In this document: positions 6,852 to 13,853 of the stretch, piece by piece
Layout: the number at the start of each line of letters is the position of its first letter
How positions within the stretch are numbered: the first letter of the stretch is position 1
Source: a virus
Length of the DNA: 41,575 nt
Virus record (IMG/VR): IMGVR_UViG_3300036859_000167
Span: 1 to 41,575 of that record
Direction: 5' to 3' (one strand)
Program-made: the position numbers and the translations under genes
Notes under the pieces: generated by a model
Told to the model about the DNA's origin: nothing
Database searches by the model: none
What the model saw: the letters and a program-made list of their open reading frames with translations, nothing else

Positions 6852-7226
6852 CTAGGAACCGCCTCCGGGAGGAATGAAGCAGTAGATGACATGCCCGTTG
6901 TGGCAGACGTACGCCTTACCCTCCCATGATGCGGTATCGCGGACGATCTTGTTGGGGGAAACCGGAGTGAAGTCGGGAGGGGCGTTCGGAGATTTCCTGC
7001 GGTCGGTCAGGTTTGTGATCCACAGGCCCTGCGCGGCGTCGTAGCGGGCGTCCGGGTCTTCGCGGCAGTCGGATACGTCGCAACAGCTTTGCGCGGGCTG
7101 GTCGGGCTGTCTGAGCCCCTTGAACCACTCCGCCCGCGTCTCCGCCCTCGCATCGAGCGTCCAGATCAGCCCCAGCGTGACCGCCAGTGCGACCAGACCG
7201 GCAAGCAGCCAATGGCGCCCGGTCAT
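6852..7226 (-). CDS. Exported Cys-rich protein
   Basis: The 124-residue protein begins MTGRHWLLAGLVALAVTLGLIWTLDARAET, a classical signal peptide or N-terminal anchor with a likely cleavage near ARA. The mature part contains EWFKGLRQP, SCCDVSDC, AYVCHNGHVIYCFIPPGGGS. The pattern of Cys-Cys, Cys and a final Cys-Phe-x-Pro-Pro motif recurs in small periplasmic proteins of Hyphomicrobiales whose function is unknown. Conserved Cys residues suggest disulfides or a bound metal. It ends the late operon and overlaps the next gene upstream by 4 nt. It could be a lysogenic-conversion protein or a lysis helper in the periplasm; neither is proven. Confidence 0.75.
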   Translation of the reverse strand: MTGRHWLLAGLVALAVTLGLIWTLDARAETRAEWFKGLRQPDQPAQSCCDVSDCREDPDARYDAAQGLWITNLTDRRKSPNAPPDFTPVSPNKIVRDTASWEGKAYVCHNGHVIYCFIPPGGGS

Positions 7227-7705
7227 GGCTTCACCTGCGGGATCGGGAACGGCCCGTAGATTTGTGGCGTCGTCCAGAACGGGTGGCAGCGATAGTCGAT
7301 GTAGCCGATGATGAGATCGGCACCACTGAAGCTCTCCGGTATCAGCGCCTCGAACCAGCCGTTCCGCATGTAGCCGGGAGGATAGGCACCGCCGAGTGGT
7401 CGTACTTCCTCATTGGTCGTGAGATTGCGCACGGTGATCGGGGCACGGGCGGAAATACCTCCTGCCTCATCGATGATGAACCACGCGATGCGCTCGATTC
7501 CGCAGGCCCGGTTCTTCCTCAGCGTCAGCCAGAAGCGGACGCCGCCCGGAACCCTCTCTACGGTCGGCTTCTGGTCGGAGAGTACCGGAAACAGGCTTGC
7601 CTCGATCTCCGGCGCCACTGCCTGGATGACATAGAGGAAGCCGACGAAGCATGCGATGACGATGAAGTTGGCGGCGAGGCGGAGCCCCCATGTGTTGCTT
7701 GTCAT
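7223..7705 (-). CDS. Membrane-anchored protein with external domain
   Basis: The 160-residue product has an N-terminal membrane segment at about 10-32 (LAANFIVIACFVGFLYVIQAV) and then a beta-rich soluble part with RNRAC..ERIAWFIID, and a late YIDYRCHPFW. It is likely to be exposed to the periplasm. ATG at 7705 is chosen because it overlaps the stop of the gene upstream (ATGA at 7702-7705). The longer frame is a shadow. I recognise no family. Position between a small TM protein and an exported Cys-rich protein suggests a membrane or envelope role. Confidence 0.72.
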   Translation of the reverse strand: MTSNTWGLRLAANFIVIACFVGFLYVIQAVAPEIEASLFPVLSDQKPTVERVPGGVRFWLTLRKNRACGIERIAWFIIDEAGGISARAPITVRNLTTNEEVRPLGGAYPPGYMRNGWFEALIPESFSGADLIIGYIDYRCHPFWTTPQIYGPFPIPQVKP

Positions 7706-7935
7706 CGGATACCTCCGCGGACCCAGAGGGCGACCAGTCCGGCAAGGCCCGTCAGAATGATGATGGTCACGGTCACGAGACCCTGACGCTTTACCGCCTC
7801 CGTGGATTGCCGCCATGAGCGGATGAACTGAAAATCACGCTGGAGCTCGGCCGGGTTGGTGGTGTCCAATCCCATGAGCTGGAGCGTCTCCATCACCGAC
7901 TGCCGGGCGACGGTGCGGACTTCCTGTTCGGTCAT
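7702..7935 (-). CDS. Small phage membrane protein near the lysis module
   Basis: The 77-residue product has an N-terminal helix (MTEQEVRTVARQSVMETLQLMGLDT), a NPAELQRDFQFIRSWRQSTEAVKRQ segment and a C-terminal membrane segment (TVTIIILTGLAGLVALWV). The arrangement Gly-x-Asp...Asn-Pro-x-Glu-x-Gln-x-Asp-Phe...Arg-x-Trp-Arg then a TM helix is common in phages of this host group, usually beside lysis or tail genes. I believe it corresponds to a DUF family (possibly DUF6127) but cannot verify it. Function is unknown. Confidence 0.75.
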   Translation of the reverse strand: MTEQEVRTVARQSVMETLQLMGLDTTNPAELQRDFQFIRSWRQSTEAVKRQGLVTVTIIILTGLAGLVALWVRGGIR

Positions 7936-8260
7936 CGCGTGCGTCCTTCTGGTCTACAAAGGGCGCATGACGTAGGCTACGCCCCGCCGCGTAGCGCGGT
8001 GGCGGGGATGGCTTCGGAGCAGGCCGGTCGAATGTCATGCGAAGTCTGTGCTTCGCGGAGAGAGGCGCTAGAACGCCTTGATCCCCCCGCTTATTGGTTT
8101 AGAATCGTCTAGCTGGCGAGCGCGTGGTGACCCGTTCCGGAACGGTAGCCCCGGAGAGAACGCCGGGCGGACGGCAGTTATGCGAGGGCTCAATGCCGGG
8201 TTGATCACCGGCCTGCTACCTCGGCTCGAAAGAGTGGCCCGTCAGGTCTCGCCAGCGACT
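7936..8260. other. 325-nt non-coding stretch rich in inverted repeats
   Basis: No convincing gene is seen on either strand. The stretch contains a 10-bp stem with a 3-nt bulge at 7982-8007 (CCCCGCCGCG/CGCGG-tgg-CGGGG), the 14-bp perfect palindrome CCGTTCCGGAACGG at 8132-8145, and GCCGG/CCGGC around 8193-8210. None is followed by a clear T-run. The region lies upstream of the minus-strand gene at 7702-7935, inside the leftward late transcript, so it may be a structured leader or an independent small RNA with its own promoter. Short open frames crossing it look like shadows. Confidence 0.5.
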
Positions 8261-8665
8261 TCACTTGAAATAGTTCAGCGCAGCGATCCCCGCCATGATG
8301 GCGGCGAGAACATATCCAAACGCGGCGCTCAATCCGGTGCCCTTGCCGCCGGTCTCCCAGCGGAATTGTTCCATCTTGGAGGTGCGGTCTGAAAGATCGA
8401 CCTTCACTTCCTTGAGCTGGGTTGCCAGCAAGGTGGAGTTGGTCAGGGTCTGCGCGCTGCGCATGTTCTCGATGATGGTTTCGTACTGGACGCGGAGGGA
8501 GGCGAGACCGTCGATGCGGCGGGTTTCGGCCTCACGCATGGCGTTCTGAAAGCGGGCCTCCGCCAAGCGCATTTCATTTTGGAACTTGCTCTCGGCGAGA
8601 ACGAGCTCCCTGACGTTAGCGGTCGGGTCGATGACCGCCCGTTCCATGCGCTGGGCTTCGGGCAT
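8261..8665 (-). CDS. Coiled-coil protein with C-terminal membrane anchor
   Basis: The 134-residue product has a long amphipathic helix (residues about 15-100) with repeated units such as ESKFQNEMRLAEARFQNAMR and ends in a membrane helix (LSAAFGYVLAAIMAGIAALNYF). A similar build, starting DPTxNVxxLV, is frequent in Hyphomicrobiales phages and prophages beside endolysin and holin genes. The tail-anchored coiled coil should be held at the inner membrane. An i-spanin usually has its TM helix at the N-terminus, so this is not a standard spanin. The role may be structural or in lysis timing. Confidence 0.77.
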   Translation of the reverse strand: MPEAQRMERAVIDPTANVRELVLAESKFQNEMRLAEARFQNAMREAETRRIDGLASLRVQYETIIENMRSAQTLTNSTLLATQLKEVKVDLSDRTSKMEQFRWETGGKGTGLSAAFGYVLAAIMAGIAALNYFK

Positions 8666-8667
8666 CG

Positions 8668-8877
8668 TTAGTCAGACCACGGCCAGCGCCACTTCCCCTG
8701 CCACGCGCCGAGAATGTAGATGAGGCCGAGCAGGACGAAGACGACCCACAGCACCGACATGATCTGGCCGGGGACATGCAGGCCCATCGCTGCGATGAAC
8801 CAGATGACGCCATAATAGGCCAGCACGACGCAAGCGACGGCCAGCAGGATGTAGAGAATGCGGACAAGGAATGACAT
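8668..8877 (-). CDS. Small two-pass membrane protein (holin-like)
   Basis: The predicted 69-residue protein has two membrane segments (VRILYILLAVACVVLAYYGVI and QIMSVLWVVFVLLGLIYILG), each with a following amphipathic or basic part, and ends in WQGKWRWPWSD. ATG at 8877 is preferred, with AAAGGA about 7 nt upstream. The longer TTG-started frame adds only a few residues. Position in the lysis module and size would suit a class II holin or an antiholin, but membrane proteins of this kind cannot be assigned by sequence alone. Confidence 0.68.
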   Translation of the reverse strand: MSFLVRILYILLAVACVVLAYYGVIWFIAAMGLHVPGQIMSVLWVVFVLLGLIYILGAWQGKWRWPWSD

Positions 8878-8916
8878 GGGGTAGTCCTTTCGCGGCAAAG
8901 GCCGCAGTTGTCCCGC

Positions 8917-9393
8917 TCAGGTTTTGTGTAGCCAGCCGAAGAGGGGAGCGAGCCCGCTCTTCAAACGGCCGTAGAACGACAACAGGACGCCAGCCACCGT
9001 GAAGAATGCAGCGATGACTTCCGTCAGCCACGCCACGCTGCTGTCTTCGATGTGGAAGCCGACACCACGAAGCAGGAGCACGCCGGCATTCATGACGATG
9101 CCGACCGAGGCGGCAGAGTTGCCGACCAAAACGCGGCTCGCGTACCACGGCTCCTGATTGGTCGCGTTGACCGCAACGGGATTCTCGGCCAGCGCCTTCG
9201 CGGCTACGATGGTGGCCGACGCTACGTCCTTCTGCGCCAGCTTGTTGCCGGGATCGGCAGCAACGGCTTCCATCGCCTTGCCGACGCCCATCTTGATGAA
9301 CTCGCCGGCTATGCCGCCGATGATCTCACCGCCGAGGAATGCAGCCGGGGTGGCCTGAGCATCCGCCTTGGCTACTGCTTTCTTGGTCGTCAT
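8917..9393 (-). CDS. Putative holin
   Basis: The predicted 158-residue protein has an Ala-rich polar N-terminus with a Gly-rich hydrophobic stretch (LGGEIIGGIAGEFI), then EPWYASRVLVGN followed by a first membrane segment (ASVGIVMNAGVLLLRGVG) and a second (WLTEVIAAFFTVAGVLLSFYGRL). The pattern 'EPWYxSRVxxGN...' leading into two TM helices and ending FYGRLK occurs in holin-like proteins of alphaproteobacterial phages. It sits directly after the amidase gene (23 nt including the start region), the usual place for a holin. It should make the membrane lesion that starts lysis or activates the anchored amidase. This is inference from topology and context. Confidence 0.65.
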   Translation of the reverse strand: MTTKKAVAKADAQATPAAFLGGEIIGGIAGEFIKMGVGKAMEAVAADPGNKLAQKDVASATIVAAKALAENPVAVNATNQEPWYASRVLVGNSAASVGIVMNAGVLLLRGVGFHIEDSSVAWLTEVIAAFFTVAGVLLSFYGRLKSGLAPLFGWLHKT

Positions 9394-10176
9394 TTATGAT
9401 GCTCCGAATGTCAGCCACAGGGCTGCGATGATGATGGCGAGAATGACGAGGGCTGCGATGAGCCCGCCCTTGCGCTTCGGCTCTGGCGGGAAGGTCAGGT
9501 CGCCGTTGTCCTCTGGGTTTCTCGTTGGAGTGAACGGCGGGCGCGCGGGAGGTGCATCCGGGATTGGGGCGGGCCGTGGCGGGGCTGGCACGTCCGGAGG
9601 AGCGGGGCGAGGCGGCGCTGGAGTCGCGGGAGCGCCGGCCATCAGCGCGGCAACCTTTTTGCGGAACGCCACCATGTCGAAACTTGGATCGGGCTTGCGA
9701 CCCTTCGGGAGGGCGTATTCCTTGTGGCCGGCGCACATGATCGGCTTGGCGCCAACGTGCTTCAGGATGGCTGCGCAGCCCCGTGCGTAGGCATCCAGTT
9801 GAACGGCGGGCCAAGGATTGTCATTCGCAAGGCCGGTATTCTCCGCCTCGATGCCGATGAAGTGCGAGTTGCCGCTGGTGACGCCCTGCCACTCGCCTCT
9901 GCCGGCGTGCCAGGCTTCTCCTGCGGCCACGATATAGAACGTGCCGTCACGGCCAAGGGCGAGCTGTGCAAGCGGCCCCGCGAGGTCCGGACGGCCCGTG
10001 GTGACGATGGCAAGGCTGGGCGCGTTGCCCTTGAGCCCGCCGGCCGTATGATGGCACAGGACGCCCAGCACCTTGCCCATGTCGCCGTGGCCACGGGTCT
10101 GCCACCCCGGTTGCTCGACAACCTTCAGGCCGGCGGCTTTGAGAACGGCCGGAAGCCACGTAAGCGAGAACGTCAT
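9394..10176 (-). CDS. N-acetylmuramoyl-L-alanine amidase endolysin, C-terminally anchored
   Basis: The 260-residue protein is an amidase_2/PGRP-type zinc amidase that cuts the bond between muramic acid and the stem peptide. Visible residues are the LCHHTAG motif (His42/His43), WHAGRG with His90, IGIEAEN, and GHKEYALPKGRKPDP with His151, Lys159 and Asp163. A Pro-rich linker follows at about 183-235. The C-terminus, GGLIAALVILAIIIAALWLTFG, is a clear membrane helix. A C-terminal TM anchor is unusual for an endolysin, since SAR-type endolysins are anchored at the N-terminus. ATG at 10176 overlaps the stop of the RlpA-like gene (ATGA at 10173-10176). The longer frame upstream is a shadow. Confidence 0.92.
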   Translation of the reverse strand: MTFSLTWLPAVLKAAGLKVVEQPGWQTRGHGDMGKVLGVLCHHTAGGLKGNAPSLAIVTTGRPDLAGPLAQLALGRDGTFYIVAAGEAWHAGRGEWQGVTSGNSHFIGIEAENTGLANDNPWPAVQLDAYARGCAAILKHVGAKPIMCAGHKEYALPKGRKPDPSFDMVAFRKKVAALMAGAPATPAPPRPAPPDVPAPPRPAPIPDAPPARPPFTPTRNPEDNGDLTFPPEPKRKGGLIAALVILAIIIAALWLTFGAS

Positions 10177-10622
10177 TTCAGCACCTCGATGGAGACGCGG
10201 ACCACGCCGCTGGAAAGCATTCCGAGACGACCGGCGATGCCCTTGGAAACGTCGATGATCCGCCCGCCCGCATAGGGGCCGCGGTCGTTGATGCGGCAGG
10301 TTGCCGACTTGCCGTTGGACAGGTTGGTGACGCGGACGACGCTGCCGAACTTCATCCTTCGATGGGCACAAGTTGCCGCGTACTGGTTGAACCGCTCACC
10401 GTTCGCGGTAAGGTGACCGTGGAAGCGCGGCCCATAGAAGGAGGCGCTTCCCTCCTGCGCCCACACCTGAGCAGCGGTCGCGACGAGGAACAGCCCCGCC
10501 AGCGATATGCACACCACCCTGCACCCCCGCCTCCACCGTCTCCGCGTCCTCGATCTGGAATCGTATCGGTCAAGATCAGGATGGCCGACGCGAGGAGGCG
10601 CCGCGGCTTTGCGGTGGGGCAT
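10173..10622 (-). CDS. RlpA-like double-psi beta-barrel cell-wall protein
   Basis: The predicted 149-residue protein has a basic N-terminus, a hydrophobic export segment (CRVVCISLAGLFLVATAAQVWAQ) and then a complete RlpA-type double-psi beta-barrel: GSASFYGPRFHGHLTANGERFNQY, TCAHRRMKFGSVVRVTNLSNGKSATCRINDRGPY, GRIIDVSKGIAGRLGM. Bacterial RlpA proteins are septal lytic transglycosylases acting on denuded glycan; the Asp in RINDRGPY lies in the active region. No lipobox Cys follows the signal, so it should be periplasmic or N-terminally anchored, not a lipoprotein. ATG at 10622 is chosen for the GGAG 5 nt upstream. Overlap with the amidase gene (ATGA) suggests co-translation and joint action on peptidoglycan. 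Confidence 0.88.
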   Translation of the reverse strand: MPHRKAAAPPRVGHPDLDRYDSRSRTRRRWRRGCRVVCISLAGLFLVATAAQVWAQEGSASFYGPRFHGHLTANGERFNQYAATCAHRRMKFGSVVRVTNLSNGKSATCRINDRGPYAGGRIIDVSKGIAGRLGMLSSGVVRVSIEVLK

Positions 10623-10715
10623 GACAACTCCGGGTGGAGGTGGTAGAAGGACTTTGCGGGGGCACATAGCAAACAAAGAAACTGCGGCGGCATCACCCTG
10701 AAAGGGGAGACGCCA

Positions 10716-10904
10716 GTGCAAGTTATGTTCATGTCCCGCAAGGGAGAGTACGCGACTGTAGAGGTTCCTGACCTGTCACCCGCTGAACTGGAGAGAGCAG
10801 CGCGATCGCTAACCGGCTACGGTTCCGATCTCTTCTGGCGTCCGGTCAAATGGCGCGACGGTGAAGGCTGGCATGATATGCCGGAAGTAACCCCACCCGA
10901 CTAA
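10716..10904 (+). CDS. Small plus-strand protein in the late region
   Basis: The 62-residue product, starting at GTG 10716 with a GGGGAGA ribosome-binding site, reads QVMFMSRKGEYATVEVPDLSPAELERAARSL and ends GWHDMPEVTPPD. It is acidic at the C-terminus and soluble. It is transcribed against the late operon, between the RlpA-like and tailspike genes, so it needs its own promoter. The 93 nt between it and the RlpA-like start would be a divergent control region. Function is unknown. The good Shine-Dalgarno site and balanced composition favour a real gene. Confidence 0.5.
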   Translation: MQVMFMSRKGEYATVEVPDLSPAELERAARSLTGYGSDLFWRPVKWRDGEGWHDMPEVTPPD

Positions 10905-10909
10905 CAGGG

Positions 10910-12067
10910 TCAGTAGGCCAGTATCTTTCCAGCACTTACCCCGGCATGCGGTGTGCCGACGCCGATCATCTGGTTGAAACGGGAGGCGACGTTGGCGTTG
11001 GCAGGGACCGCCTCAATGCCCTTGCCGAAACCCTCGAAAACATTGTCGTGCGCGTTGGCGACCGAGGCCGCATCTCCGACCCAGACCCCAGTTCCGGCGG
11101 CGTTCCCGCAGAACCTGTTCCCCGTCACAGTAGAGCTGCCTTTGCCGATCTGGAGGGCATTGTGACCAAGGGTCAGCGTCTGCCCGTTGGTGACCCGCAT
11201 GTGCAGGTCGGACGCCGACACTGCCTGACAGATGCCGTAGTCCTTCCCATTCACGAACCAGCCGTCGATGTTGATGTCGTCGGAGCCGCCGGCGATGTAC
11301 CAGCCGAAGGAATAGGGCACTGCCGCCGCAAGCACATCGTCGGCACCGTTGCCCTGCATCTCCATGTAGATGCAGTCGTTGATGAAGTAGCTGATCTGGT
11401 AGCCGATGGCGAAGTTGCCGGTGACCTTGGTCCAGTCGCGGTTGCCATGGAACTGCATCGCGTAGCCGGAGCGGCGCAGGTAGTGGTTAATGTCTGGCGT
11501 CTCGATCCGGGTTGCCGGGTTGGCGTAGACCGTGCAGAACGGCCAGAGATGGTTGTTGGCGATGATCGCCGTATCGAGCGAGCCGCGGATGTCGAAACCG
11601 TTCAGCCCGTCGCCATTGTTCTCGATCAGATGATGGCGACCGAAGCCGTTGGAATAGTACAGCTTGGCGAAGCCATAGATGCCGCAGCGGTGGAGGCGAT
11701 TGCCGTTTCCCGCGGCGGTGATGGCGGTTCCAGCAAAGGCGGCTGCATTGTTTTCCGGAGCGACCAGCCCCTTGCGCTTGATGGTTAGCCCCTCCAGCGC
11801 CGCGCCGTGCCCAAGGCTAACGGTGACGGTGGGATTGATGGTCAGGCCCGCACCTGCGAGCGGCATGTACATGAACTGCGACAGACCGGGACCAGCCGCC
11901 ACCAAACGGACATGATCCGGTACGCTCAGCGGCGAGTCGATGAGATAGCGGCCCTCCAAGAGCATGTCGCCACCGCACGGGCCAAGGCTATCGCAGGCGG
12001 CCTGGAGAGCTCCAGCGTCGTCGGTCGTCTCGTCGCCGAGAGCGCCGAAGTCCTCCGGACGAATCAT
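10910..12067 (-). CDS. Tailspike with pectate-lyase-like beta-helix
   Basis: The 385-residue protein begins MIRPEDFGALGDETTDDAGALQAACDSL, the usual entry to the pectate-lyase superfamily right-handed beta-helix (FGAxGDGxTDDTxAxQxA). A long run of short strands with repeated Asn and Gly follows (LIENNGDGLNGFDI, IIANNHLW, VTGNFAIGY, VTGNRFCGNAAGT, ANAHDNVFEGFGKGIEA), as in coiled beta-helices. Proteins of this type form trimeric tailspikes that bind and often cut surface polysaccharide. Being last in the structural series, it matches the P22 gp9 position. Catalytic residues cannot be assigned from sequence alone. It overlaps the gene upstream by 4 nt. Confidence 0.83.
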   Translation of the reverse strand: MIRPEDFGALGDETTDDAGALQAACDSLGPCGGDMLLEGRYLIDSPLSVPDHVRLVAAGPGLSQFMYMPLAGAGLTINPTVTVSLGHGAALEGLTIKRKGLVAPENNAAAFAGTAITAAGNGNRLHRCGIYGFAKLYYSNGFGRHHLIENNGDGLNGFDIRGSLDTAIIANNHLWPFCTVYANPATRIETPDINHYLRRSGYAMQFHGNRDWTKVTGNFAIGYQISYFINDCIYMEMQGNGADDVLAAAVPYSFGWYIAGGSDDINIDGWFVNGKDYGICQAVSASDLHMRVTNGQTLTLGHNALQIGKGSSTVTGNRFCGNAAGTGVWVGDAASVANAHDNVFEGFGKGIEAVPANANVASRFNQMIGVGTPHAGVSAGKILAY

Positions 12068-12411
12068 TTTTGGCGCCGGGCCACCTCAGCCACAGCAACC
12101 TTGGCCGCCGCCGCGATCTTGTCGGCGTAACCCTGCTTCACGGCGTCAGTCCACACCAACGGCGCGGTTTCCTTCAATCGCAGCAGCAGGAAATCATCCG
12201 CCGCCACCGCAGGCATCTTGAGGTCGCGCACGAGGCCGGCATTCACTGCCGCCATTTGCGCGTCGATGTCATGCCCCGGCGGAAACGACGTGCGGTGCAG
12301 GCCGCTTTGGAGAACCGTCCCGTCGTCGTCCACAACCTCTTTCGCCATCCGAAGGTTGATCGTACCGTCGCGGGTGATTTCGACTTGATCGATGACCGTG
12401 CGTTTTTCCAT
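12064..12411 (-). CDS. Small phage protein between fibre and tailspike
   Basis: The 115-residue product starts MEKRTVIDQVEITRDGTINLRMAKEVVDDDGTVL, two beta-strands with a turn, then HRTSFPPGHDIDAQMAAVNAGL, and a helical C-terminus rich in Ala and Lys. The beta-rich head followed by 'SFPPGxDIDAQM' is familiar from tail-region proteins of rhizobial phages. It could be a fibre chaperone or adaptor, which fits its position between the fibre gene (12416) and the tailspike, but this is not shown. Its stop overlaps the tailspike start (ATGA). Confidence 0.72.
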   Translation of the reverse strand: MEKRTVIDQVEITRDGTINLRMAKEVVDDDGTVLQSGLHRTSFPPGHDIDAQMAAVNAGLVRDLKMPAVAADDFLLLRLKETAPLVWTDAVKQGYADKIAAAAKVAVAEVARRQK

Positions 12412-12415
12412 TGTC

Positions 12416-13846
12416 CTAGACCCTGTAAAAGAAGTTCACGATGAAGACCGCCGTATCAGTGATGTTTGTTTCGGTCAGGGGAGAGATCGTCGTTGCGGTG
12501 GGCTGTACGAGATCGATCGAGGTGCCGGACGGCCCGATATATCCGTAGGGCGCCGCAGTCAGCGACGCGCAGTTCGCGAAATAGGCAAATTGCGCCATTC
12601 CGTACATCGTTGCATTCACGGTGAATGGCAAACCCGTCACGAGACAGGAGCCGGAGCCGGAGCCGTTACTGGAAAGCTGAACGGTGATGCCGCCGTAAAC
12701 GTAACGGCCGATCTTGGTGTATTCGGCAGTCTGCTGGACATAGGTGATGCCCGACGCCGACCCTCCGAACGACAGTGCCGGAGTGAATGTGCCCTCCTCA
12801 TAGTCATCGAGGACGTTGGCGCCGGCCGACGCGTTCTGAGAGGCCGGGAAGCCGATCTGCCCGCCCGCCAAGGTGAACACGCCCGCCGCCGTAAGGTCTG
12901 CCACGACTTGCGCAACCGTGCGGCTGGACCATGCCGACGATTTGGCCTGCATGAAGCTGTCGGTGGTGGCGGTCAGACCTGCAATGGTGGTCAAGTCGGC
13001 ATCGAGCGGCTGGCCGGTCGCGGTCGTCAGGATGGTGACGCCCTCGATCGCGGCTACGCCAGCGGAAACGCGCGTCAGCGTGGTATCGGAGGCATGGCCG
13101 AGATTGACAGCCGTGAACTGCGGACTGTCGCCGGTCCCAAGGCCAAGATTGGTCGCGGCCCCTGCCGCCGTGCTCGAGCCGGTGCCGCCGTCCGCAACGG
13201 GAACATCGGTTCCTCCGGCACGGTAAATGGCGTTTCCTTCAACGGCGATATTGCCTGCGGAGACGCGGGAGAGTGTCGTATCGCTCGCCGCCCCGAGTTC
13301 GATCGTCGCGAACTGCGGATTGCTGGCCGTGCCAAGCTCGGCGGTCATCGCCTGGGTGATGACTGGGGACGCCGTATTGAACGCCCCGGCAACCAGTTGG
13401 CCGCTGATTACATCGGTACCGTTGCTCTGGTAGACGTGGCCGGTCGTCCCGAGGGCAACCCGCTCGGCGGCTGTCGCCCCGCGCCGGATGAGGTCGCCGC
13501 GCGTCGTCAGCAGGCTTTGCAAAACAACCTGCGAGGTCATGACTTGGAGCGCTGCAGGAATGTCGCAAGAGACATCCTTGACGCCGCCGCTGAACGTGAC
13601 GATCAGGTCCGAATTGGTGCTGAGCAGGATCGTGTCACGGACCAGCGTCGTGGAGTCCGACATGTGTCCGCTGCCGATCTCCCACTCGAAGGCGTCGCGT
13701 GAGGAGACGAAGTAGTAAAAGACGTTGGACCCACCCGTACCGAAGGCCGCTGAGAAGGTGTTTTTCCCGTTCACTGCGACGAGGATCAGGTCACCAGAAC
13801 CCGTCGAGGAGCAGGTTTGGTGGACAAGATTGGCAATAGCGACCAT
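12416..13846 (-). CDS. Tail fibre protein with internal repeats
   Basis: The 476-residue protein has an N-terminal attachment-type domain (residues 1-110), a repeat-bearing shaft, and a C-terminal domain (about 340-476) that begins DDYEEGTFTPALSFGG and continues EYTKIGRYVYGGITVQL, a pattern common at the ends of phage fibres. Two copies of a unit PQF-x-x-(I/V)-x-LG-x-ASDTTL(S/T)RVSAG-x-x-A(I/V)EG lie at about 176-204 and 241-269. VADGGTGSSTAAGAATNLGLG at 217-237 is a typical fibre-shaft motif shared with the neighbouring fibre gene. The protein should be a trimeric receptor-binding or adaptor fibre. Confidence 0.8.
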   Translation of the reverse strand: MVAIANLVHQTCSSTGSGDLILVAVNGKNTFSAAFGTGGSNVFYYFVSSRDAFEWEIGSGHMSDSTTLVRDTILLSTNSDLIVTFSGGVKDVSCDIPAALQVMTSQVVLQSLLTTRGDLIRRGATAAERVALGTTGHVYQSNGTDVISGQLVAGAFNTASPVITQAMTAELGTASNPQFATIELGAASDTTLSRVSAGNIAVEGNAIYRAGGTDVPVADGGTGSSTAAGAATNLGLGTGDSPQFTAVNLGHASDTTLTRVSAGVAAIEGVTILTTATGQPLDADLTTIAGLTATTDSFMQAKSSAWSSRTVAQVVADLTAAGVFTLAGGQIGFPASQNASAGANVLDDYEEGTFTPALSFGGSASGITYVQQTAEYTKIGRYVYGGITVQLSSNGSGSGSCLVTGLPFTVNATMYGMAQFAYFANCASLTAAPYGYIGPSGTSIDLVQPTATTISPLTETNITDTAVFIVNFFYRV

Positions 13847-13853
13847 TTCAGCC

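Noticed and set aside
8078-8392. Plus-strand open frame in the lysis-region gap
   Set aside because: It has no ribosome-binding site and half of it is antisense to the coiled-coil protein gene.
8261-8665. Inner-membrane spanin
   Set aside because: The membrane helix is at the C-terminus rather than the N-terminus, and no partner lipoprotein gene with a lipobox was found.
12392-13702. Plus-strand open frame of 436 codons opposite the fibre gene
   Set aside because: Arg/Gly-rich antisense translation; the minus-strand fibre frame has recognisable fibre motifs.
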